This document shows, piece by piece, positions 27,201-36,627 of a stretch of 64,000 nucleotides of DNA. The translations under genes and the position numbers were made by a program. How positions within the stretch are numbered: the stretch's first letter is position 1; each line of letters opens with the position of its first letter. Source of the DNA: Aliamphritea ceti (lineage in GTDB: Bacteria > Pseudomonadota > Gammaproteobacteria > Pseudomonadales > Balneatricaceae); assembly GCF_024347215.1 (NCBI RefSeq), contig NZ_AP025282.1, positions 2,976,001 through 3,040,000 of the forward strand. Reading direction: 5' to 3'. Below the pieces are notes generated by a model. That model saw only the letters and a list, made by a program, of their open reading frames with translations, made no database searches and was not told the DNA's origin.

Positions 27201-28259
27201 ATGCTGATTATCCGTCCTTGCCAGCCAAACGATCTCCATGACCTGATGCATATTTCAGCTGTTGTTGGTCGCGGTATGACCTCGATGCCTGCAGATAAAG
27301 CCGCATGGGAAAGTAAAATCACCGCATCACAGAAAGCCTTTGCCGGCGAAGCGGATACCAGCAGCAGCACCTATTTTATGGTTCTGGAAGATAATGAAAC
27401 CGGTCAGGTTGTAGGTACTACTGCTATCTATACAGGTATTGGCCTGTCACAACCTTTCTATTCATACAAAGTTTCTACGCTGGTCAGTAGCAGCCAGCAA
27501 CTGGATATGATCCGGCAGGCAAAAGTTCTGAGTATGGTCAACGACTATACCGGTGCGACTGAAATCGGCTCCCTGTTCCTACTGCCTGAATACCGTAAAC
27601 CCGGTGTCGGTCAGTTCCTGTCACGGGCGCGTTTTCTGCTAATGGCAGACTTCCCTCACCTGTTCGCCGATACCATTATGGCGGAATTGCGTGGCTGGCA
27701 GGATGAAGCAGGCAACTCACCTTTATGGCAGCACCTGGGCCATAAATTCTTCGCGATGGAGTTTCAGGAAGCTGTACGTACTGCAGCCCTTGAAGGCTCG
27801 CAGTTTATCTCTGACATGATGCCTAAATATCCAATCTATATTGATCTTCTGCCGGAAGCTGCACGAGAGGTGATTGGCAAGCCTCATGACAGCTCAGCGC
27901 CTGCGCTAAACATGCTGAAGAAAGAAGGTTTCCAGTTCACTGGCTATGTTGATCTGTTTGACGGTGGCCCAAGCGTTCAAATCGCCCGGGATGAAATCCA
28001 TACCGTACAGCAGAGTCGCACGGCAGATATCACTACTGATCAGACCACTGAGACGACAGGCCTGCAACAGGATTACATCATCAGTAACGGCAAACTGGCT
28101 AACTACCGTCTGGCACTGGCTCCTGCCAGCGTTGATGCTAAAGGGCAGTTACATATAGACACTGCACAACTGGACGCTTTGCAACTCAGTGAGCATGCTC
28201 AGATACGTTACGTAGAAGCACGCAAAGCCCGACCAGTAAGTAATGCCAAGGTCGCCTAA
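27201..28259 (+). CDS. Third arginine N-succinyltransferase paralogue (orphan)
   Basis: A 352-residue AstA-family protein outside the ast operon. It keeps MLIIRPCQPNDLHDLMHIS, GIGLSQPFYSYKVSTLVSS, VNDYTGATEIGSLFLLPE, FLSRARFLLMADFPHLFAD, SPLWQHLGHKFFAMEF and YVDLFDGGP. It differs at positions shared by the other two: the strongly conserved CTLFL is GSLFL here. It may be a succinyltransferase for another amino acid or amine, or an alternative subunit. It stands alone, divergent from an Lrp regulator, and is closed by its own terminator. Confidence 0.88.
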   Translation: MLIIRPCQPNDLHDLMHISAVVGRGMTSMPADKAAWESKITASQKAFAGEADTSSSTYFMVLEDNETGQVVGTTAIYTGIGLSQPFYSYKVSTLVSSSQQLDMIRQAKVLSMVNDYTGATEIGSLFLLPEYRKPGVGQFLSRARFLLMADFPHLFADTIMAELRGWQDEAGNSPLWQHLGHKFFAMEFQEAVRTAALEGSQFISDMMPKYPIYIDLLPEAAREVIGKPHDSSAPALNMLKKEGFQFTGYVDLFDGGPSVQIARDEIHTVQQSRTADITTDQTTETTGLQQDYIISNGKLANYRLALAPASVDAKGQLHIDTAQLDALQLSEHAQIRYVEARKARPVSNAKVA

Positions 28260-28289
28260 AGGCTTAAAACAAAACTAGAGCAATCTAAA

Positions 28290-28311
28290 ACGCCGGCTAA
28301 TCAGCCGGCGT
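28290..28311 (+). terminator. Terminator after astA3
   Basis: A 9-bp GC-rich stem (ACGCCGGCT with its complement, loop AATC) followed by AATTT. Degenerate 14-bp repeats of TTTTAACTNT type follow at about 28314-28377. Confidence 0.7.
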
Positions 28312-28369
28312 AATTTAACTATTCCGTTTTAACTGTATTCTTTTAACCGTCCTCTTTTAACTATCCCTT

Positions 28370-29197
28370 CTAGCTATCTTCTTTCTTTCCAGATACCCGG
28401 GCTTCCATCTTCTGGAGAATACTCGGCACCAGGGTTTCCGAAAACCCCGCCACAACCAAAATCAGCATTACCTGCCAATAGCTTTTAAAGCTCGCAAGAG
28501 ACAATATTGCCCCGGACTTCAGCACTATAAAAGCAATCGCAGCCGCCACAAAAGACAAGAGCAAGCGCTCTCCCCCCAGAAACACATATTTTCTCTTCTG
28601 GCTGTACTCGTAGAAATTCAGTTTTGAGGCATTCTTCAATACGCTCATAAAGCCCCCCAGAGAGGCTGCCAGAAAAGACGTAAAGATAATCCACCATTCA
28701 TTATCAGGTGCTCTGTTCTCCATCAGTATTAAACACACCAAAAACAGAGCCGGAACAGCGACAAAATGCGGCAGTAAATAATAGAACCGGTTCTTTGTCG
28801 CCTTTGCGTATTCTTCTTCAATAAAATTAATCAGATTTTTAAACGTTTGCTCTGCCGACTCTTTAGACAACTCTTCATCTTTTAAACAGTCTTCAACCGT
28901 TTTAGCAATTCGATATTTCATTGCATTGAGGTTAGGAGAGCTGGCCAGCAAACCTTTAGCATTAAAGTAAAAATGCCTGATATAGCTATACCGTTTGTCT
29001 ATACCTTTACTGTCTTCATGTTCAGAAATGTAGACTCTCAGACTGTTATTAACATCAGCGTCGTCTATCTGGTAGATCATGAACAGCTTACTTTTAACAA
29101 AGACATGGCTGACCTTGTTACCAAAAACATCTTCTTTGAGATCCCAGATACTCTGAATATCTGCCGCAAATTCCATCTTTCCTTCTGACACGGACAT
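28370..29197 (-). CDS. Hypothetical membrane protein
   Basis: A 275-residue protein I do not recognise. The first about 140 residues are soluble and charged (including a helix-rich stretch NLINFIEEEYAKATKNR). Then come four hydrophobic segments at about 143-161, 168-186, 208-226 and 236-255, and a charged tail. A strong ribosome site (GGAAGGAG) precedes the ATG. No catalytic motif is visible. It stands alone between the astA3 and DUF1338 genes. Soluble-domain plus four-helix architecture is compatible with a sensor or an effector, but I see no evidence for either. Confidence 0.75.
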   Translation of the reverse strand: MSVSEGKMEFAADIQSIWDLKEDVFGNKVSHVFVKSKLFMIYQIDDADVNNSLRVYISEHEDSKGIDKRYSYIRHFYFNAKGLLASSPNLNAMKYRIAKTVEDCLKDEELSKESAEQTFKNLINFIEEEYAKATKNRFYYLLPHFVAVPALFLVCLILMENRAPDNEWWIIFTSFLAASLGGFMSVLKNASKLNFYEYSQKRKYVFLGGERLLLSFVAAAIAFIVLKSGAILSLASFKSYWQVMLILVVAGFSETLVPSILQKMEARVSGKKEDS

Positions 29198-29333
29198 ATC
29201 CGCTCCTTCCTTTTATAGCTTTCAACTGCAGCCTTCTTCCGCTCCTCACAGCCACAACTGTCATATATACAAATACATTCATATTCTTGCTCTTATTCTT
29301 ACTACAAAGGATAAACCAGATATCCCAGATAAT

Positions 29334-29367
29334 AAAAAATCCGGCGAGTCTGCAACCGGCCGGATTT
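29334..29367 (-). terminator. Terminator of the DUF1338 gene
   Basis: AAATCCGGC and its complement form a 9-bp stem. On the minus strand it is followed by a run of T, right after the stop at 29388. Confidence 0.8.
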
Positions 29368-29387
29368 AGAAACAGATGAATTAGGAA

Positions 29388-30179
29388 TCAGTTGGTTGAT
29401 TCAAAAATCTTATCCGCATTGGCTTCAACAAAACCCTGATACACAATGCCATCTGCTCCCGGATAACGCTTAGCAAACTCATAAAAACAGGTTGGAATTT
29501 CTTGCTGAGCACCGCATCCAAACTCATACACCTGACGATCAGCCATAGTAGAACCCTGCTCCAGTAAATTCGCAGGTGTGCCTTTAATCTCACCACCCAC
29601 AGTATTGATTCCAAAGCCAGCATCTTTAACCCGTTGCAGAACAGTCTCAATGCTATCAGTACTATTTAGATGATTAATGCTCACCGTAAAGTGGTTAACT
29701 CTCACACCTATTGCCAGCAACCATGCACCGTACTCACTTTCAGCCATTACCGTCTGGTAATCTTCCAGGCTTGGCATATCCCAGTGACGCGCTGAATAAA
29801 ACACATCAGGGCTTAAACTCTGAGGTTCAATCTGAACGGTATAGCGGGCAATGATTGCCTGAGTTGCTTCACTAAGCTGCTCTGTTAACAATTCAGAGCA
29901 GAAAATTTTAGGCTGCTTAGGATCAGGATGAATAAAGCTGTGGGCACGCAGTTTCTTAGCTTTAAAATCATAGCTATCCTGACGTTCGTACCCCATGCTA
30001 AGAATAACCGGTTCCAGATTATCCAACTGCAGTGGTGTGCCGGCAAAAGTACGGAAAGCTACATGATCGTTAATCACCTCACCGTCACTGGCAACAAACA
30101 GTTCCTGAATAGCTTTAGCCTGTGGGGTAATCTGAATATAGTCCTGCCAAAGGTTTGAAAAGAACTGATCGACTTGCAT
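29388..30179 (-). CDS. DUF1338 family protein (2-oxoadipate dioxygenase-related)
   Basis: A 263-residue DUF1338 protein. The family includes HglS/YdcJ, a vicinal-oxygen-chelate-type Fe(II) enzyme converting 2-oxoadipate to 2-hydroxyglutarate in lysine breakdown. This protein is much shorter and belongs to the short branch. Candidate metal ligands are His39 in NDHVAFRTF, the His in VRVNHFTVS and the Glu in QVYEFGCG. Arg43 after His39 matches a substrate-anchoring arginine of the family. GGAG six bases before the ATG at 30179 decides the start. It lies beside an Lrp regulator and a lysine-biosynthesis gene, which fits amino acid metabolism. Activity is not proven. Confidence 0.83.
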   Translation of the reverse strand: MQVDQFFSNLWQDYIQITPQAKAIQELFVASDGEVINDHVAFRTFAGTPLQLDNLEPVILSMGYERQDSYDFKAKKLRAHSFIHPDPKQPKIFCSELLTEQLSEATQAIIARYTVQIEPQSLSPDVFYSARHWDMPSLEDYQTVMAESEYGAWLLAIGVRVNHFTVSINHLNSTDSIETVLQRVKDAGFGINTVGGEIKGTPANLLEQGSTMADRQVYEFGCGAQQEIPTCFYEFAKRYPGADGIVYQGFVEANADKIFESTN

Positions 30180-30347
30180 AGTAACTCCACTCATTGGTCC
30201 GTGATCCGGGCTGAAACAGCCTCAGCTAGTTATCTAAGTTTGGTATGTACCGCAGGCTTTATCAACCAATAAAACTTACCTACAAGAACAAGTTATACTT
30301 GTTCCTGTTATCAAACCGACGAAGCAGACAGTATGATTACGCGCCAC

Positions 30348-30767
30348 TTACACCAGTTGTTCCAGCGCTGTAGAAGTAACAATCTTTTCCAGATCTGGTA
30401 AATCAGCCAACTGCTGTCGAATACGTGTAAGACGCTCCATCGACCCAGCTTCAACAAACAGCAACACATCGGTAGAGCCACTCAGTGCATGCGCCTGACG
30501 TACTTCAGGAATCCGCTCAAACTGCTGTTTTACCGCCTGCAAATCAAATGGCCTGAATGTCAGCTCAAAATAAGCGCTGACTTTTTGCCCCTGTAAATCA
30601 CCACCTAATTCGAGCGTGTATTTACGGATAATACCCTGACCTTCCAGCTTTCGGATTCTGTCGTTAACGGCTGTTCGGGACAGGCCAACACTATTACCGA
30701 TCGCAGCAACAGACTGACGGGAATTTTCCGATAGTAGATCAATAATTGCGTGGTCAAACTTATCCAT
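30348..30767 (-). CDS. Lrp/AsnC-family regulator
   Basis: A 139-residue regulator with an HTH (DKFDHAIIDLLSENSRQS, IGNSVGLSRTAVNDRIRKLE) and a RAM domain. It lies between the DUF1338 gene (same strand) and lysA (divergent), so either could be its target. It shares only the family fold with the other Lrp gene at 26386. Confidence 0.9.
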   Translation of the reverse strand: MDKFDHAIIDLLSENSRQSVAAIGNSVGLSRTAVNDRIRKLEGQGIIRKYTLELGGDLQGQKVSAYFELTFRPFDLQAVKQQFERIPEVRQAHALSGSTDVLLFVEAGSMERLTRIRQQLADLPDLEKIVTSTALEQLV

Positions 30768-31058
30768 TATGTTCTCTGTTTACCATTACCTGATTCTTAG
30801 TGAAGGCAATCAGCCTGAAACCTTTATTTAAGACCTGCTTACATCTGCTCTGCTTAGCCAAGCCCTGCCTACCTTAGCCCTGCTTACGTGACAGCACGTC
30901 CACCTGAATCAAGTTTACTAAAAACAAATGCAGGTGTGGCCCGACGATTTAACTGAAATACAGACACTTTAACCGTTTGATACGTGAATCTGACAGCAGC
31001 CATTACTCTGTGGTTTTCGTAAGCTATTCATACATACAGACCAGCACCGGAGCATATT

Positions 31059-32396
31059 GTGACAACACTGCTGACAGAACAAATTTACTACGATAACAAT
31101 CAGTTGCAAATAGAAGCTTGCAGCATTTCATCCATCGCAGAACAGATACCAACGCCTTTCTACTGCTATTCAAAAGCCAGACTGCTAACGAACATTACTC
31201 ATTGTAAAGAAGCCTTCGAAAACTATGGCATTGATATCCATTACGCCATGAAAGCTAACAGTAATCTGCACATACTACGCCTGATGAATCAGCAAGGCTT
31301 AGGAGTAGACATGGTATCCGCAGGTGAAATGCGCAGAGCAGAAGCCGCTGGTATTCCGGCTAACCGAATGATTTTTTCAGGCGTTGGCAAATCAGAAACA
31401 GAACTTCGACAAGCCATAGAAACCGGAATCTGTCAGTTTAATGTCGAATCGGCAGAAGAGCTGGCGTTACTGGCATCGCTGATGAACGAGTATACCCGCC
31501 CGGTCAATATAGCACTGCGGGTTAATCCCAATGTCGCCGTCGATACTCACAAGCACATTACCACCGGAACCAAAGGCAATAAGTTTGGTATAGAAGCGAC
31601 GCAGACACTGAGTCTGTTCCGTCAATACGCAGACCATCCTTTGCTGAATATGAACGGCCTGGCAATGCATATCGGTTCACAAATTTGTGATACCGCCCCT
31701 TATCATCAGGCAATATCCAGGCTTTTAGAACTGGTAAACATACTCGAAGCAGAAGGTATGAAAGTTAGTAGTCTGGATCTGGGCGGTGGTTTCGGCATTG
31801 ATTATGGTGATGGCCAGAAGCTGAGTTTCGAAGCCGTCGCTAAAACCATAGCCGAAGCTACGACCGACTTTAACGGCAAAGTTGTTATTGAACCCGGCCG
31901 CTCACTGATTGCTGATGCAGGAGTTCTTGTCAGCCGGGTAAACTATGTAAAGCAGGCAGAACCACGGTCATTCCTGATTCTGGACGCGGCAATGAATGAT
32001 CTGATGCGCCCGGCACTTTACCAGGCGATTCACCCGCTGGTAGCAGCAAACACAACTGACTACGATTCAAATGCACAAAGCTCTGAACTAAAAAGCTCTG
32101 AACTAAAAAGCTCTGAACTGAATAGCTCCGAGCTAAAAAGATCTGAACTGATGAACGTCGATGTCGTCGGCCCTGTATGCGAAAGTACAGATACCTTTGC
32201 CCGGGATTATCCAGTGAGTAGCCGAACCAAAGCTGGCGACCTAATGGTCTTCCTCTGCACCGGCGCCTATTGCTCGGTAATGAGTTCCGGCTATAACAGT
32301 CGCGATATAATCCCCGAAGTAATGATATCTAACGATGAGATTCAGATAATCCGCCAAAGAATTACTCAGGACGACTTAATGAAATTCGAAGTGTAA
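31059..32396 (+). CDS. lysA: Diaminopimelate decarboxylase with an in-frame repeat insertion
   Basis: Fold-type III PLP decarboxylase making lysine from meso-diaminopimelate (445 residues, GTG start with GGAG upstream). Lys49 in HYAMKANSN is the PLP lysine. HIGSQI, LDLGGGFGIDYGDG, EPGRSLIADAG, GPVCESTDTFARD and GAYCSVMSSGYN are LysA signatures. Around residues 340-365 a stretch of five SSELK-type pentapeptides interrupts the domain just before VDVVGPVCESTD. It is encoded by 15-bp tandem repeats and absent from typical LysA. It is in frame, so the enzyme is probably functional with a surface loop insertion. It is divergent from an Lrp regulator. Confidence 0.9.
   Translation: MTTLLTEQIYYDNNQLQIEACSISSIAEQIPTPFYCYSKARLLTNITHCKEAFENYGIDIHYAMKANSNLHILRLMNQQGLGVDMVSAGEMRRAEAAGIPANRMIFSGVGKSETELRQAIETGICQFNVESAEELALLASLMNEYTRPVNIALRVNPNVAVDTHKHITTGTKGNKFGIEATQTLSLFRQYADHPLLNMNGLAMHIGSQICDTAPYHQAISRLLELVNILEAEGMKVSSLDLGGGFGIDYGDGQKLSFEAVAKTIAEATTDFNGKVVIEPGRSLIADAGVLVSRVNYVKQAEPRSFLILDAAMNDLMRPALYQAIHPLVAANTTDYDSNAQSSELKSSELKSSELNSSELKRSELMNVDVVGPVCESTDTFARDYPVSSRTKAGDLMVFLCTGAYCSVMSSGYNSRDIIPEVMISNDEIQIIRQRITQDDLMKFEV
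32079..32150 (+). repeat. 15-bp tandem repeat within lysA
   Basis: Nearly five copies of AGCTCTGAACTAAAA, encoding repeated SSELK. The first two are identical and the later copies carry point changes. Confidence 0.9.
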
Positions 32397-32457
32397 TTCG
32401 TTAAAAACCTGCATCGCCGGTGAATACAACACCGGCCATGCCTGTTACGAACGATAA

Positions 32458-33453
32458 TTAACGGCCCGCCTGCTGAACAGATAGCAGTTCAGCTTTCTGA
32501 CTCTCTGATTCACTATACTCAGATATTTTATTTTCAGACGTTTTATCGCCACCATCTGGCACCGCCAACACTTCCAGTACACAGGCACTGATAATCAACG
32601 CCGCACCACTCCATTCAATCAGTGACATTTGCTCTTCCGGCAACAGTAAACTGGCAGAAGCAACAGCCACAATCACTTCCGACATCATCAACAGACCGAC
32701 ACGGCCCGGCAAAAGAAACTTTTGTGCCCAGAAAATAGCCAGAACCGCAGGCAGAATTATGCCAATCGCTATCAATGACGTTACCGGCAGTACAGGCATA
32801 ATTTGCGCAAAGCTGATCTCGCTAACAACATCACTGGAAACACCATAAGACGAGCTCGCAATCAGACCCAACGCCAATGCACCTGTGACAGTGAAAAAAA
32901 ACTGGCTAAGTAACATACCTGGCAGAGGCACAGTGTCGTAACGCTTAATCATGGCGGCGCCCAAAGCCCAGCAAACACCGGAAAAGAAGGCAAACACATC
33001 ACCAAGGTTAAATGCAGCAGAACCCTCACCAGATAACAGCAGCGCCATACCCACTAAACCAGCAACCGCTGCCATCCAGCGCGACCAGCCAGCCTTCTCC
33101 TTAAACCAGAAAATCTCAATCAGAGTGGCCCAAACCGGTGTCAGATAAAACAGCAAAGTCGCCCGAACCACTGACGAATAAATAACCCCGGAAGAATACA
33201 GCGCAATTGCCAAACCGGTGAAAATACCGATCAACAACATACGATTCAAATACCCCCGATGGGCACGAAACTGAAATGCCACCAGCAACAACAAAGGCAA
33301 AATAGCCGGCATGTTCAATACAGCAACAGCAGCCGTTCCGGTGATGCCCTGCTCTTCCAGAAAGCGTAACGGAATCCAGTAAATGCCCCACAACGCAGCG
33401 GAGAAAAATACGACAACCGATGCCAGCCCGGCACTTGGAGATTTTATCAGCAC
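32458..33453 (-). CDS. EamA/DMT-family transporter
   Basis: A 331-residue inner-membrane drug/metabolite-type exporter with about ten hydrophobic helices in two EamA repeats. The segments LASVVVFFSAALWGIYWIPL and LGDVFAFFSGVCWALGAAMI begin the two halves. It starts with GTG at 33453 behind AAGGGTG. It is divergent from a LysR gene that probably regulates it. The last 30 residues are polar and cytoplasmic. The substrate is unknown; relatives export amino acids or their derivatives. Confidence 0.88.
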   Translation of the reverse strand: MLIKSPSAGLASVVVFFSAALWGIYWIPLRFLEEQGITGTAAVAVLNMPAILPLLLLVAFQFRAHRGYLNRMLLIGIFTGLAIALYSSGVIYSSVVRATLLFYLTPVWATLIEIFWFKEKAGWSRWMAAVAGLVGMALLLSGEGSAAFNLGDVFAFFSGVCWALGAAMIKRYDTVPLPGMLLSQFFFTVTGALALGLIASSSYGVSSDVVSEISFAQIMPVLPVTSLIAIGIILPAVLAIFWAQKFLLPGRVGLLMMSEVIVAVASASLLLPEEQMSLIEWSGAALIISACVLEVLAVPDGGDKTSENKISEYSESESQKAELLSVQQAGR

Positions 33454-33635
33454 GGCTAATCACCCTTACAATGAACGCGTTACATATTATTAATATTGAC
33501 TGCACGAAAGGCCTGTATAGCAGCCTCTTGTGTTTTTGTCTTATGCTTCTTAATTTATCAACATTCTAGCCATCTTATTATCCGGGCGGAATTCATATAT
33601 TATCGATTGATCATTAACATTTTCTAAATACTCAT

Positions 33636-34583
33636 ATGATTCAGTCATTGCCATCGCTAAACACTTTAAAGGCTTTTGAAGCTGTTTCCCGGCATCTCAA
33701 TTACCATGCAGCCGCAGAAGAACTAAATGTTACACCTGCGGCGGTAAAGCAACTGGTTAGCCGGCTGGAAGCTTCTGTCGGAACACCACTGCTTAAACGT
33801 AAAGGTCGTGGACTGGTCTTAACTGTTGCAGGCCTGGCCGGGCTCGATGACCTCAGCCTGGCAATGAACCACATGAAAATCTCTGTCGAGAAAATGCGTG
33901 AAACACAGCACAGCCGACAGTTAATCATTACTGTTGAACCTTCTTTCTCCAGCGCTTGGCTAGTACCACGTTTAGCCCATTTCAGAAAAACACATCCGGA
34001 TATAAGTGTACTGATTGATTCATGCCCTCAGGTGATGGACCTGCAGCGCAGCAACATTGACCTGGCCATCAGATACGGCACATCGCGCAATGACAACCTG
34101 GTACGGCATACCTTATTTCATGATCAGATTATTCCTGCCTGCAGCCCGGCATTCGCAGCTGAACTTTCTACACCACCAGCACTGACAGACCTTTTAGCCA
34201 CTTCGCTGATTCACTGGGACACGACACAACTGGAGAGCGCTAAATCCAGCCAGCAGTGGTTCGCCTGGAAAGGTTGGCTGGCAAACTTTGGCATAACGAA
34301 CATCGCCACCAACGAAGGCCTGCACTTCAGCGAATACAGCCAGGCATTACAGGCGGCTATTGCAGGCCAGGGTGTAATTCTTGTCAGTGAACCTATTGTC
34401 AGTAATCTGTTTCAGTCCGGCCTGCTGACCTGCCCGTTTACAGAAAAAGCCGCACCGGAGCTGAGCTATGATGTTGTGGCAACCAATGAATCAATACAGC
34501 GCCCGGAAGCTCAGGCGTTCGTCGACTGGATTATTAAAACGGTAAAAGATGAACAATACTCAGGGGCTTTTTCAGCATCTTAA
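33636..34583 (+). CDS. LysR-family regulator (GcvA-like)
   Basis: A 315-residue LysR protein of the GcvA branch: SLPSLNTLKAFEAVSRHLNY and AAEELNVTPAAVKQLVSRLE form the HTH, followed by a substrate-binding domain (VEPSFSSAWLVPRLAHF, IDLAIRYG). It is divergent from the EamA transporter gene (182 bases shared), the probable target. Confidence 0.9.
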   Translation: MIQSLPSLNTLKAFEAVSRHLNYHAAAEELNVTPAAVKQLVSRLEASVGTPLLKRKGRGLVLTVAGLAGLDDLSLAMNHMKISVEKMRETQHSRQLIITVEPSFSSAWLVPRLAHFRKTHPDISVLIDSCPQVMDLQRSNIDLAIRYGTSRNDNLVRHTLFHDQIIPACSPAFAAELSTPPALTDLLATSLIHWDTTQLESAKSSQQWFAWKGWLANFGITNIATNEGLHFSEYSQALQAAIAGQGVILVSEPIVSNLFQSGLLTCPFTEKAAPELSYDVVATNESIQRPEAQAFVDWIIKTVKDEQYSGAFSAS

Positions 34584-34769
34584 GGCTACGTATCTTTACT
34601 GACTTACACCGTGAAAAGCACATTCTGAGTACCTTTCCTCACATACGGCGACTATAACAACCAAAATACATACCTGAGTCAGGTGTTTGTATTAAGTAGT
34701 ATTGCCATTACTGCGCCGTCTGTAATAATTTTCATAACAACATGGCGAGGAACACCCAGCAGGACGCCT

Positions 34770-35522
34770 ATGGACACATCCGATAACAAGCGCAAAAAAT
34801 ATTTAGATTTAGATGCAATCGAAAAGCATATCGGTCAATTGCCAATGCTACCCGGTGTGATCGATAAGTTGATGCAACTGAACACAGACTCAGAAACATT
34901 CTTTGAAGCTGTGTTCCGTCTGGCCAGAACTGATCCACCACTGGCATGCCTGATACTCAGCCACGCTAATTCAGCAACCTCTGCCCCCAGCCACCCTATT
35001 TATGACCTACGGGAAGCTCTGACACGCATAGGCTCAGAAACCGTCGTAAAGCTGGTGACAGATGTTTCTGTCGGCAAGGTATTTATGCCCTCTACAGATG
35101 CAGAAAGAAGCCTCTGGACACATTCAGTAAATGTCGCCTCTCAGGTTGAACTCAGATGCCAGCAAAAGGACAGTAAAATCCCACCGGAGCTGGGTTATAT
35201 ATGTGGGCTGCTCCACGACCTGGGCCGATTTATATTGCTGCAGTTCTCACCAGAAACTATTAATCAGGCGGCCGCTGCTGGTTGGGAAATACTGGACGAT
35301 CTGCCCAAAGCTGAATTTGAACTCATCGGTACTACTCATGCTCAGATTGGCTATATAGCTGCCAGAAAACTGAATTTACCTAAGATCATCTGCAGCCTGA
35401 TCAAACATCATCATGATGCAGCACTTGCAGAAAGCCCTAAAGCACCGGAAAGATTTAAGCTACTGGTCAGTTTTACCAGAGAAGCTTTAAACTCGAACCC
35501 TAATACCGTGATGAACACATAG
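34770..35522 (+). CDS. HDOD-domain protein
   Basis: A 250-residue single-domain HDOD protein, a family used as signalling scaffolds. LPMLPGVIDKLMQL, LACLILSHANSATS, LREALTRIGSETVVKL and GYICGLLHDLGRFILL are recognisable. HD-type residues are partial, as usual for HDOD, so no phosphodiesterase activity is expected. AGGA with good spacing supports the ATG at 34770 over an upstream in-frame ATG at 34683. It has no paired output domain. After the stop several further stop codons appear among purine-rich repeats. Confidence 0.85.
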   Translation: MDTSDNKRKKYLDLDAIEKHIGQLPMLPGVIDKLMQLNTDSETFFEAVFRLARTDPPLACLILSHANSATSAPSHPIYDLREALTRIGSETVVKLVTDVSVGKVFMPSTDAERSLWTHSVNVASQVELRCQQKDSKIPPELGYICGLLHDLGRFILLQFSPETINQAAAAGWEILDDLPKAEFELIGTTHAQIGYIAARKLNLPKIICSLIKHHHDAALAESPKAPERFKLLVSFTREALNSNPNTVMNT

Positions 35523-35653
35523 CAGAAAAAGAACATGAGTAGAGACAGCAGTTAAAGAGAGCAGGAAAAAAAAAGAGCAAGTAAAGACACCTGCTATCTA
35601 CCATCACGCATTAAGAACTCAGACCGTATTTCAAAACACTTTTTACAGCCACG

Positions 35654-36616
35654 TTATTCAGTAGCAATCCGATGCTTCACCAGAGCATTAGCCTGCAGTT
35701 GCTGCTGTTGCCAGCGAATGAAATCAGCAACTAAGGTGTCACTGTGCAAATCATCCAGACTTTCGCTGGCGATTAACCAGTAACCCGGCATCAGTGCCGG
35801 ATCAAGCTGACTCACGGTCCAGTCGCCTAAAGGCTGAATCAGATCACCGCTGGCAACATACTCACGCGCTACATCTTCAGACATCAGCGCAACACCCAAT
35901 CCCCGCAGCGTTGCTTCTATCTGGCTGGCCTGGCTATCCAGTGGCATCGCCTGACGCTCAACCACTGTATCAAGACCAAAATGCTCCAGAACCTGCTGCC
36001 AGAGGTATACCGATAACTCAGTACACAATAAACGCTGCTGCAACAGATCCTGAGGATTCAGCAAAGGCTTACGTCTGACCAGTTCCGGGGCGCATACTAA
36101 GCACTTATCATCACGGATAAGAGATTGTTTATGTCGAAAAGGCCACTGACCAAAGCCCCACTGTATCGCAACATCGATATCTTCCCGGGAAAAATCCGGG
36201 AAACGTAATGCGGTCCGAACATTAAAATCAACCTGCGGATAGCGAGCTTCAAACTCGCTGAAACCCGGCAGCAAACAATGCACCGCAAACCAGGGAGAAA
36301 CCCGGATATTAAATTGCCTGCGCCCCTGCTTGGCACGAATATCTGCAATACCGGTTTCTATCAGATTGACGCCCCGCTCTACATAATCCAGTAGCTGCCC
36401 GCCTTCTGCTGTCAGTTGAATACCCGCCGGTAAACGGACAAACAATTCAAACTGAAGCGATTCTTCAAGTGAGCGCACCTGCAGGCTAACCGCTTGCGGC
36501 GTCACACACAGCTCTTCTGCTGCTTTCTTAAAACTGCCGTGCCGTGCAGCAACGGCAAAGATATGCATTTGCCTGAGCGGCAACCGGCCAGAGGCCAACT
36601 GGGCTTTTTGTTTCAT
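35654..36616 (-). CDS. LysR-family regulator (GcvA-like)
   Basis: A 320-residue LysR protein (RLPLRQMHIFAVAARHGSFK, AAEELCVTPQAVSLQVRSLE). It begins 11 bases downstream of the stop of the mechanosensitive channel gene, so it may be co-transcribed with it. Its target is not evident. Confidence 0.9.
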   Translation of the reverse strand: MKQKAQLASGRLPLRQMHIFAVAARHGSFKKAAEELCVTPQAVSLQVRSLEESLQFELFVRLPAGIQLTAEGGQLLDYVERGVNLIETGIADIRAKQGRRQFNIRVSPWFAVHCLLPGFSEFEARYPQVDFNVRTALRFPDFSREDIDVAIQWGFGQWPFRHKQSLIRDDKCLVCAPELVRRKPLLNPQDLLQQRLLCTELSVYLWQQVLEHFGLDTVVERQAMPLDSQASQIEATLRGLGVALMSEDVAREYVASGDLIQPLGDWTVSQLDPALMPGYWLIASESLDDLHSDTLVADFIRWQQQQLQANALVKHRIATE

Positions 36617-36627
36617 TTCTTCATCCG

